From: Erysipelotrichaceae bacterium | GTDB taxonomy: Bacteria; Bacillota_I; Bacilli_A; Erysipelotrichales; Erysipelotrichaceae | Length of the DNA: 20,763 nucleotides | Assembly (NCBI GenBank): GCA_017561615.1 | Contig: JAFZBT010000092.1 | Coordinates: forward strand, 1-20,763 | Direction of reading: 5' to 3' | Part shown: piece after piece, positions 14,266 to 20,763 of the stretch | Numbering within the stretch: position 1 is the stretch's first letter | Layout: each line of letters begins with the position of its first letter | Program-made: the position numbers and the translations under genes | Notes under the pieces: generated by a model | The model's input: only the letters and a program-made list of their open reading frames with translations | Database searches by the model: none | What the model was told of the DNA's origin: nothing

Positions 14266-16748
14266 AGAAACAGCAGCAGGTAATCAACGAAACGATCATC
14301 CAGGCACCGCTTGATGATCTGGTTTCGGAAAGATACGGCGACTATGCCCGCTACATCATTCAGGAAAGAGCTCTGCCGGATGCCAGAGACGGTCTTAAAC
14401 CGGTCCAGAGAAGGATCCTGTATGCCATGTACAAGGACGGCAACACGGCTGACAAGCCCTTCCGCAAGAGCGCCAAGACAGTCGGCCTGGTCATCGGCAA
14501 CTACCATCCGCATGGCGACTCATCCGTCTACGAGGCGATGATCCACCTGTCTCAGTCCTGGAAGATGAATCATCCGTTAGTGGAGATGCACGGCAATAAC
14601 GGCTCCATCGACAACGATCCGGCCGCTGCCATGCGTTATACGGAAGCCAGACTGGCGGCCATTACCCATGAGCTTCTCGAAGACATCGACAAGGGAACGG
14701 TAAGCTGGACTCCCAACTTTGACGATACCGAAAATGAACCGACGGTTCTGCCGGCCAAGTTCCCCAACCTGCTGGTAAACGGCTCCAAGGGAATCGCCTC
14801 CGGCTACGCCACCAACATTCCGCCGCACAATCTCAGAGAGGTAGTTGACGGAACAATATACCGCATCAACAATCCCGACTGTTCCCTGGAAGAACTGATG
14901 CAGTTCATCAAGGGCCCGGATTTCCCGACCTGCGGCATCGTTCAGGGTCATGAGGGAATAACCGAAGCTTTCCGGACCGGACGGGGACGCATCGTTGTCA
15001 GGGCAAAGGCGGAGATCGAAGCTGACAAGCGTCAGCAGCACATCATCATAACGGAAATACCTTATGAGGTGGTCAAGGCCGATATCGTAAGAAAGATCGA
15101 TGAGATCCGCCTTAACAACTCGATAAACGGCATCATCGACTGCCGTGACGAATCCGACCGCAACGGCCTGAAGATCGTCATCGATGTCCATAAGGATGCC
15201 GACGCTTCCCTGATACTGAACTATCTGTACAAGAATACCAGCCTTCAGGTCTATTACAACTACAACATGATCGCCATCGTCAATAACCGGCCGATGCTTT
15301 TAGGACTGCGCGATGCCCTTGACGCCTATATCGCCTTCATGAAGGAATTCATCCTCAAGCGCAGCAAGTTCGAGTTCCGCAAGCGCATAGACCGCTGCAA
15401 CATTCTGGAAGGTCTGATCAAGGCCGTCAGCGTCATGGATGAGGTAATTGCCATCATCCGTTCATCGAAGGATAAGGCCGATGCCAAGAAGAACCTCATC
15501 GCCCGCTTCCAGTTCTCAGAGGAACAGGCTGAGGCGATCGTTACCCTGCGTCTTTACCGTCTGACCAATACCGACATCGTCGAACTGCGCACCGAATACC
15601 AGAAACTGGTCGAGGAAATGAAGGATCTCAATGAGATCATTCACAACGAAAAGCGGCTCGCGGAGGCTCTGTGCAGTGAACTGCGCAACACCGCTGAGAT
15701 CTACGGTCACGACCGGCAGACGGTCATCGAAAGAGAAGTCGAGAACATCGTGATCGATAAGATGTCCACCATCGTCAATGAAAGAGTAGTCGTCAGCCTG
15801 AGCCGGGACGGTTACATCAAACGAGTCAGTATGAAGTCCTACAACGCTTCCGAGAACGCTCTTACCGGCCTGAAGAATGAAGATGAGCTGATCGGTGTCA
15901 GCGAAGCGGACAGCTACGATACGCTGCTGATCTTCACGGAATCAGGCGAATACGTCCAGATCCCTGTCTATGAGCTTGAGGAATTCAAGTGGAAGGAGAT
16001 CGGCAAGCACATTTCCAACTATGTGAAGGTAAGGAATAACGAAAAGTTCATCGGCTGCCTCATCGTCCGTGATTTCGATTCCTATTGCTGGGTAGTTACC
16101 GCCAGCCGCAGCGGCATGATTAAGAAGACGCCGCTGGCTGAATTCAAGCTGCAGAGGGCATCGCGCAGTTCAACGGCGATGCTGCTGACAGAAGGAGATT
16201 CGATGATCGCCGTAAGGATCGGCTATCAGGGCGATACGATGTACCTGGTATCGGAGGCCGGATATTCCATGAAATTCCCGCTTGACGAAGTCAATCCGAT
16301 CGGTGCCCGCGCAAAGGGAATCATCGGAATGCGCTTCAGCGGCGATGACGCTCTGGCAGACATGACGCTGATTACCAGAAACGATTCAGAGATGGTTTAT
16401 CTGACCGTCAGAGGCAATTCCAAGAGAATCAAGATAAACGACATACCCGAAACAAAACGGGCAACCAAGGGCGTGCTGATCGCCAAGAGAAACAAGACCA
16501 ATCCTGCCGTTGTCCGCTACAGCATCTGTGGATCACTCAATGATGATCTCAATGTCGTATGCGAGGGAGAGCCTTCCCACCTGAAGATCAAGGACATTAC
16601 GCTGATGGACGCTGAATCGCGCTTCTCGGTATCGGCATTGGCACGCAGCTATTATCACTGCACCGGCATCAGGGAAGTCAGGATCGTTGACTATCCCCAG
16701 CAGCCTGAAAAGCAGGAAGAATATGAAGAACTGCGCCTGGAGGTATAG
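14262..16748 (+). CDS. parC: DNA topoisomerase IV subunit A
   Basis: DNA cleavage and rejoining subunit of topoisomerase IV, 828 residues. The catalytic tyrosine is Y126 in AAMRYTEARL. The quinolone-determining region reads HPHGDSSVYEAM, with S87 and E91 at the positions equivalent to S80 and E84 of staphylococcal GrlA; both are the susceptible-type residues. The coiled-coil and gate part is followed from about residue 500 by the beta-pinwheel C-terminal domain. There is no obvious GyrA box, in line with ParC. The start overlaps the parE stop by 4 bases, suggesting translational coupling and matched subunit levels. Confidence 0.96.
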   Translation: MKKQQQVINETIIQAPLDDLVSERYGDYARYIIQERALPDARDGLKPVQRRILYAMYKDGNTADKPFRKSAKTVGLVIGNYHPHGDSSVYEAMIHLSQSWKMNHPLVEMHGNNGSIDNDPAAAMRYTEARLAAITHELLEDIDKGTVSWTPNFDDTENEPTVLPAKFPNLLVNGSKGIASGYATNIPPHNLREVVDGTIYRINNPDCSLEELMQFIKGPDFPTCGIVQGHEGITEAFRTGRGRIVVRAKAEIEADKRQQHIIITEIPYEVVKADIVRKIDEIRLNNSINGIIDCRDESDRNGLKIVIDVHKDADASLILNYLYKNTSLQVYYNYNMIAIVNNRPMLLGLRDALDAYIAFMKEFILKRSKFEFRKRIDRCNILEGLIKAVSVMDEVIAIIRSSKDKADAKKNLIARFQFSEEQAEAIVTLRLYRLTNTDIVELRTEYQKLVEEMKDLNEIIHNEKRLAEALCSELRNTAEIYGHDRQTVIEREVENIVIDKMSTIVNERVVVSLSRDGYIKRVSMKSYNASENALTGLKNEDELIGVSEADSYDTLLIFTESGEYVQIPVYELEEFKWKEIGKHISNYVKVRNNEKFIGCLIVRDFDSYCWVVTASRSGMIKKTPLAEFKLQRASRSSTAMLLTEGDSMIAVRIGYQGDTMYLVSEAGYSMKFPLDEVNPIGARAKGIIGMRFSGDDALADMTLITRNDSEMVYLTVRGNSKRIKINDIPETKRATKGVLIAKRNKTNPAVVRYSICGSLNDDLNVVCEGEPSHLKIKDITLMDAESRFSVSALARSYYHCTGIREVRIVDYPQQPEKQEEYEELRLEV

Positions 16749-16751
16749 CTT

Positions 16752-17573
16752 ATGACCAGATTGAAACGCATTATCCTGATGAGCGTGCTTTACGCAGCGC
16801 TGTTTGCGGCATCGTTTTTCCTGGTAACCTATTTCAACGGATACCACTTCATGAAAACTGCCGTATTTCAGCTGGCATTGGGGATTCTGGCCCTGATCAT
16901 CGCGGTTACCGCGATTTTCCTGCTGTTTAAGAGAAGCGGATACCGGATCATGGACATGATAACAGTTGAAGAGGCGGATGAAGAAAAAGAAGAAGATCTT
17001 AGCCTTGAGGAATCAAGCGGGATTGCTGAAGCGTCAGGTAAGCAACTTAGCGACGGCAACAGTCTGACAGATGAACAGACCATGATCGCTACCAAGGCTG
17101 TAAGGGAATTTAGCGAAGATACGGAAGCAGAAGTGAATTCTGCCACCGAAGAAGAAAAGCGGGACTCTGAGCCGGCAGCTGACCATGAAAGAGCAGACAG
17201 CACCTTAAGAGACAACGTTATTACCATGAAGGTTCCGGAAGATAACGATCCCCTGACCAAGACGCAGATAAACTACATTAATCTCTCGGCAAATTCCTAT
17301 ATCAATGAAAGCGGCATGCCGCAGCTGGTCATGACCAATGACCTTTCCAAGGAAGACATTGAAAGACGCAAGAGACAGTATGAACGCCCGGAAGAAATGT
17401 TCAACCAGGAAGGGGAAAGGATCTCTCATGATGAGCAGGTCGATGATGACTTCTACATCCAGGATGAAAGACAGGACCGGATTGCCGGTGTGCTTGGCCG
17501 GATCATTCTGATCCAGGTAATAATTCTCATCCTGATCAGCGGCTATTATGTATACAGCCGTTTCCTGGGGTAG
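16752..17573 (+). CDS. Hypothetical membrane protein with acidic linker
   Basis: Protein of 273 residues that I do not recognise. It has two hydrophobic helices near the N-terminus (about 7-27 and 37-60, separated by a short loop), a long acidic, probably disordered region (about 70-150), a charged part (about 150-245) with ITMKVPEDNDPLTKTQINYI and ERRKRQYERPEEMF, and a third hydrophobic helix (about 248-268) ending four residues before the stop. The first residues are basic (MTRLKRI), favouring a cytoplasmic N-terminus. It starts 3 bases after parC, with GGAGG inside the parC end, and yqeH follows by 3 bases, so it is part of the operon. The overall design of acidic linker and C-terminal anchor recalls the protein at 1-1410. 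The function is unknown. Confidence 0.8.
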   Translation: MTRLKRIILMSVLYAALFAASFFLVTYFNGYHFMKTAVFQLALGILALIIAVTAIFLLFKRSGYRIMDMITVEEADEEKEEDLSLEESSGIAEASGKQLSDGNSLTDEQTMIATKAVREFSEDTEAEVNSATEEEKRDSEPAADHERADSTLRDNVITMKVPEDNDPLTKTQINYINLSANSYINESGMPQLVMTNDLSKEDIERRKRQYERPEEMFNQEGERISHDEQVDDDFYIQDERQDRIAGVLGRIILIQVIILILISGYYVYSRFLG

Positions 17574-17576
17574 GCA

Positions 17577-18626
17577 ATGGAAAAGAAATGCAGAGGCTGC
17601 GGCATCACCTTGCAGAATACGGACAGTCAGGCTCTTGGCTACGTCGTAAGCATGGAGATGGATTACTGCCAGAGATGTTTCCGGATGACTCATTATGATG
17701 CTCACGTGGTCAAGGACTTCATCCCCGACAATGAAACGATACTTAATGACCTTTCACAGTTGAGCGGACAGTTTATCTGGGTAATCGACATCTTTGACCT
17801 GGAAACATCACTCCGGTCTTCTCTGACGACTTTTTACCGAGACCATGAATGCATGATCATTCTGAACAAATGCGATCTATTACCGGAAAACATCAATCTG
17901 GAGAAACTGGCTGATTATGTCAGGATGAGGATAAATGAGTTTGGGCTACGCTGCCGGGCGGTCATCACCAGAGGTATCAATGCTGATTTCACTGAGACAT
18001 TTGACCGTTTCATTGACGTAAATCAGCCGGTCATCATGACCGGTGTCGCCAATGTCGGCAAGAGCACGATCATAAATGAACTGCTTTCTGAGAATATCGT
18101 GACAACTAATCCCTATCCGGCTACGACGATGAGGATCAACGAGATAAAGAGCGGAAAGTATCATATCTTTGACAGCGCCGGTCTCTGGATAAATGAAAGC
18201 ATGCAGGCCTGTCTCAATGTCAGAGATCTCAAGAGAGTCGTACCTGAGAAAACCGTAAGACCGACGGTCTACCAGCTGACGGGAGAACAGTCACTGTCAC
18301 TTTCCGGCCTGGCAAGAGTGGAAATGAGCTCGGAAAACTCCTTCAGCGCGGTGACCTATCTTTCAAATCAGCTGAAGGTGCATCGGGGAAAAACGGAAAA
18401 CGTAAGAAAACTATGGGAGAAGAACTTTGGACATGATGAACTGTCTACGGTTCCCACCCAATACCGCTATCCGCAGGATTACAAGCGTGTCCATTTCCGT
18501 CACATGGGAAAGAGCGACTATTTCATCTGCGGCCTGGGCTTCATAACCATAACCGCCGAAAAGGCGGATGTTGACATCTATGTGCCGTCATCTGTACAGG
18601 TGATCAAGAGAAAGGCGATGATCTGA
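17577..18626 (+). CDS. yqeH: Circularly permuted ribosome assembly GTPase YqeH
   Basis: GTPase for assembly of the small ribosomal subunit, 349 residues. An N-terminal treble-clef zinc finger (C5, C8, C31, C34) precedes a permuted G domain in which G4 (NKCD, 97-100) comes before G1 (GVANVGKST, 156-164), the hallmark of this family. G2 reads NPYPATT (178-184) where PGTT is usual, and G3 reads DSAG (199-202) where DTPG is usual, so the switch regions are somewhat unusual. The C-terminal part (about 215-349) fits the YqeH RNA-binding domain. It starts 3 bases after the preceding stop and shares one base with yhbY (TGATG). The yqeH-yhbY-nadD-yqeK order is a known Firmicutes operon; aroE, which often sits inside it, is absent here. 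Confidence 0.94.
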   Translation: MEKKCRGCGITLQNTDSQALGYVVSMEMDYCQRCFRMTHYDAHVVKDFIPDNETILNDLSQLSGQFIWVIDIFDLETSLRSSLTTFYRDHECMIILNKCDLLPENINLEKLADYVRMRINEFGLRCRAVITRGINADFTETFDRFIDVNQPVIMTGVANVGKSTIINELLSENIVTTNPYPATTMRINEIKSGKYHIFDSAGLWINESMQACLNVRDLKRVVPEKTVRPTVYQLTGEQSLSLSGLARVEMSSENSFSAVTYLSNQLKVHRGKTENVRKLWEKNFGHDELSTVPTQYRYPQDYKRVHFRHMGKSDYFICGLGFITITAEKADVDIYVPSSVQVIKRKAMI

Positions 18627-18919
18627 TGCTTAAGAAAAAACAGAAACAATACCTTAAAGGACTGGCAAACCCGCTTAAGCCGGTAATAATCATCGGTAAG
18701 GACGGACTTACGGACAACATCATCAATTCGATTGACGAGTATCTCACCTCGCACGAGCTTCTCAAGATCAACGTTCTGAAAAGCTGTGAGCAGGAGATAG
18801 GCGAAATTGTTCTTGACGTGCTTGCCAGCACAAATTCCGAACTGATCAGTCAGCTGGGAAGGAAGATCGTTATTTTCCGCCGCAACAACCGTGAACCGGT
18901 AATTGAACTGCCGAGATGA
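18626..18919 (+). CDS. yhbY: YhbY/CRM-domain ribosome assembly RNA-binding protein
   Basis: Small basic RNA-binding protein of 97 residues with a CRM (IF3-C-like) fold, associated with pre-50S particles in other bacteria. Visible features are the basic start MLKKKQKQYLKGLAN, the IIIGKDGLTDNII motif (about 21-33) with the GKxG loop, and the closing strand KIVIFRRNN. Length is normal. It overlaps yqeH by one base and the nadD/yqeK gene by four (ATGA), so translation is probably coupled through the whole run. Confidence 0.94.
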   Translation: MLKKKQKQYLKGLANPLKPVIIIGKDGLTDNIINSIDEYLTSHELLKINVLKSCEQEIGEIVLDVLASTNSELISQLGRKIVIFRRNNREPVIELPR

Positions 18920-19749
18920 AGAGAACGGGAATCTACTGCGGCAGTTTTGACCCAATTACTGTCGGACATCTTGAATCGGCCCGCCGGTTCATTAAGAAGA
19001 ATGACATAGGCACTCTTTATTTCCTGATCGATGAAAAGACTGCCAATGCTGACATAATCAACCGCTACTGTCTGATCAAGAAGGCAACTTCTTTCTTCAG
19101 GCACATGAATGTGGCTGACTCGATTGAAGATTTCAAAGGCATATCTGCCGTAAGACTGGATGAAAGCGACGAAGACAGAAAAGGAAGCGCTGAAGTGCGT
19201 AAAGGCGACTTCAGGCTTCTGCCGGAGTATCTGAGGAGAGATGTCATCGAATCAGGCATCTATGCCGATTCGATCGTCCGCAACAGTGTCAACGATCACC
19301 GCTACCGCCACAGCGTGTCGGTGGCCGATCTTTGCTGCCGGCTGGCTGAAGCCCATCATCTGGATTCCCATAAGGCCTTTCTCATCGGCATCTACCATGA
19401 CATTGCCAAAGGCATGAGCGATCAGCAGATGGAAGAGTACATGAAGGTGTGGAAACCGTATGAGTATGCATATCCCGCCGCCGTATGGCACGCCTATGTC
19501 GGAGCATACCTTCTGAAGCATGATTACGGCATGAAGGATGAGGTCATGCTTAAGGCCATCCGTCATCACTGTCTCGGCGATCACGGAGATCCCTACAGCA
19601 AGATCGTCTACATTGCCGACAAGCTTGATCCTTCCCGCGGCTATGATTCCAGCAGGGAGATCGATCTGGCATTAAGGGATCTTGATTCAGCATTTGCCCT
19701 CGTCCACCTTCAGCAGGCTGAGTTTCTGGCCGGAAAGGAAGAAAAATGA
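18916..19749 (+). CDS. Fusion of a shortened NadD-like domain and a YqeK-like HD hydrolase
   Basis: Protein of 277 residues with two parts. Residues 1 to about 117 resemble a nucleotidyltransferase: GIYCGSFDPITVGHL (5-19) carries the T/HxGH ATP site, and KGSAEVR (89-95), LPEYLRRDVIESGIY (102-116) match the end of NadD (usual ISSTEIR and the final helix). The whole middle, about 90 residues that hold the nicotinate-nucleotide site in NadD, is missing. Residues about 118-277 match YqeK, an HD-domain Ap4A hydrolase: H132, H161-D162, H192, H217-H218 and D235 (in YIADKLDPSRGYD). The HD half looks active. The NadD half is probably not a normal NaMN adenylyltransferase. It overlaps yhbY and mtnN by 4 bases each. 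NadD and YqeK are normally neighbouring genes, and fused forms are known to me from Mollicutes at about 360 residues. Confidence 0.85.
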   Translation: MKRTGIYCGSFDPITVGHLESARRFIKKNDIGTLYFLIDEKTANADIINRYCLIKKATSFFRHMNVADSIEDFKGISAVRLDESDEDRKGSAEVRKGDFRLLPEYLRRDVIESGIYADSIVRNSVNDHRYRHSVSVADLCCRLAEAHHLDSHKAFLIGIYHDIAKGMSDQQMEEYMKVWKPYEYAYPAAVWHAYVGAYLLKHDYGMKDEVMLKAIRHHCLGDHGDPYSKIVYIADKLDPSRGYDSSREIDLALRDLDSAFALVHLQQAEFLAGKEEK

Positions 19750-20447
19750 TAGCTGTATTATGCGCAATGAAAAGCGAGCTAAATGAGGTAGTCGCAAGAA
19801 TGGATCCCGTGCATGCCGTTGAAGAAGACGGGATGACTTATTACTGCGGCTTGATAGCTGACAGGGAAACCGTCGCTTCCGAATGCGGAGTAGGCAAGGT
19901 GGCCAGCGCTGTTGTCTGTTCAATGATGATCAGCAGATTTCATCCTGAGCTGCTTATAAACGTCGGGGTAGCCGGCGGATGCCGGGATTTTGAAAACACG
20001 CTGGACATCATCGTCGGCGAAAGGCTGACCTATCATGACTGGAACAATCTGGTGATCAACAATCAGCCAAACGGCTTTGACACCAATCAGTATGTCTTCC
20101 ACGGCGATCCCCAGCTCAATCAGTTGGCAGTCAGTGCCTTCAGAGGCAACTGCAGAACGCACATCTACCGGGGCGACATTGTTTCCGGAGACACCTTCGT
20201 GACGCTGAAGGAAGATGTCGAAAGGATCATCAGGGATTATCCTGAGGCTTACTGCTGCGACATGGAATCGGCTTCGATCGCCCATTGCTGCAGTATGCAG
20301 AAGACGCCGTTTCTGATACTGCGTTCACTTTCCGACATCGTCACCAGAGAGAACAATGATCTGGACTTCGAACAGTTCTGCATCGCTGCCGCCTCCCAGG
20401 CTGCCGATCTGCTGGTAAGCTTTCTGAAAATATACAGTGAAAGATAA
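19746..20447 (+). CDS. mtnN: 5'-methylthioadenosine / S-adenosylhomocysteine nucleosidase
   Basis: Cytoplasmic hydrolase that removes adenine from methylthioadenosine, S-adenosylhomocysteine and 5'-deoxyadenosine, clearing by-products of SAM use. It has 233 residues, the standard length. Catalytic residues are in place: E11 (in AMKSEL), E174 in DMESASIAH and D197 in RSLSD. INVGVAGG (71-78) is the phosphorylase-fold signature. The start overlaps the preceding stop by 4 bases. A hairpin follows the stop by 5 bases. Its position here, after the NadD/YqeK fusion, takes the place often held by rsfS in other Firmicutes. Confidence 0.95.
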   Translation: MIAVLCAMKSELNEVVARMDPVHAVEEDGMTYYCGLIADRETVASECGVGKVASAVVCSMMISRFHPELLINVGVAGGCRDFENTLDIIVGERLTYHDWNNLVINNQPNGFDTNQYVFHGDPQLNQLAVSAFRGNCRTHIYRGDIVSGDTFVTLKEDVERIIRDYPEAYCCDMESASIAHCCSMQKTPFLILRSLSDIVTRENNDLDFEQFCIAAASQAADLLVSFLKIYSER

Positions 20448-20452
20448 TAAAA

Positions 20453-20474
20453 CTGCTGCCTGGGAAGGCAGCAG
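20453..20474 (+). terminator. Hairpin after mtnN without a T run
   Basis: A perfect 8-bp stem CTGCTGCC/GGCAGCAG (20453-20460 and 20467-20474) with a 6-base loop, 5 bases after the mtnN stop. The following bases are ATTGATTTG, a poor T tract, so termination may be partial. It may instead set 3' end stability or expression of the next gene. Confidence 0.5.
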
Positions 20475-20496
20475 ATTGATTTGAAAGGAGAATTCC

Positions 20497-20763
20497 GTGG
20501 ACTGGATTTACATTGCCATCATTTCCATATTGCTGATCATCTGCATCATATTGCTGGTCAGTTTCAATCTTCTCAGCCGAAAGCTTGACTCGGTAAGTGA
20601 AAGGGAAACCGCCAGTTCACAGCAGCTCAGCGAAAAGCTGCTTTCGCTTTACAGCGCCACGGATTATTCCTCAAGGTCACTTGAACGCATCGAATCGGAA
20701 ATGAACAGCGGCATGATGAACATCAACAATCAGTCAAGCCATGCCTTCAGTGAGATAGCCAGA
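20497..20763 (+). CDS. Membrane-anchored coiled-coil protein, 3'-truncated (possibly RmuC)
   Basis: An open frame begins at GTG 20497, supported by AAAGGAG (20484-20490) 6 bases upstream, and runs off the window after 89 codons. Residues 2 to about 25 are strongly hydrophobic (starting DWIYIAIISILLIICIILL). After that the sequence is polar and heptad-like (LDSVSERETASSQQLSEKL and LERIESEMN), as in a coiled coil. This layout, a single N-terminal membrane helix followed by a coiled coil, is that of RmuC, a nuclease-fold protein linked to DNA inversion and recombination, but the diagnostic RmuC core is outside the window. Other anchored coiled-coil proteins such as an EzrA-like one remain possible. 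Confidence 0.6.
   Translation, partial: MDWIYIAIISILLIICIILLVSFNLLSRKLDSVSERETASSQQLSEKLLSLYSATDYSSRSLERIESEMNSGMMNINNQSSHAFSEIAR

Overview
The window looks like a chromosomal core region of a low-to-mid GC Firmicute, most plausibly a member of the Erysipelotrichia. This is inferred from the gene set (cmk-der, long-form HPF, a T-box in front of valS, PlsY, ParE/ParC, YqeH-YhbY-NadD/YqeK) and from the fusion of a NadD-like domain to a YqeK-like HD domain, a fusion I associate with Mollicutes and their relatives. Base composition looks close to half GC by eye. I see no phage, insertion sequence, CRISPR array, rRNA or tRNA.

Layout, left to right. (1) 1-3388: the 3' part of an acidic Pro/Glu-rich tail-anchored protein, then cmk and der, spaced 3-4 bases apart as one operon. 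(2) 3394-3771: an HU-type DNA-binding protein gene with its own promoter and terminator. (3) 3806-5826: a DUF2779-type putative nuclease, then long-form hpf, closed by a strong terminator. (4) 5842-11098: a promoter, a valine-type T-box leader, valS, and 3 bases later a large exported LRR/Ig-like/GH25 lysozyme. I find no terminator between valS and the lysozyme gene, so the lysozyme may be under the T-box. (5) 11147-11635: a small RelB/RelE-type toxin-antitoxin pair ending in a terminator whose loop is the toxin stop codon. (6) 11635-12234, minus strand: plsY, convergent with the toxin gene and divergent from parE. (7) 12301-20447: a tightly packed operon, parE-parC-membrane protein-yqeH-yhbY-nadD/yqeK fusion-mtnN, with junctions that overlap or are 3 bases apart. 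(8) From 20497: the start of a membrane-anchored coiled-coil protein, possibly RmuC, running off the window.

The genes serve chromosome segregation and topology (ParE, ParC, HU), ribosome assembly and hibernation (Der, YqeH, YhbY, HPF), tRNA charging (ValS), phospholipid synthesis (PlsY), and nucleotide and cofactor housekeeping (Cmk, NadD/YqeK, MtnN). Nothing here is a clear new system. The points most worth a second look are the NadD half of the NadD-YqeK fusion, which has kept both ends of the fold but lost its middle; the DUF2779 protein, whose N-terminal nuclease appears to have lost its catalytic residues while keeping its four cysteines; and a cell-wall hydrolase that seems to be transcribed from a tRNA-Val-sensing leader.
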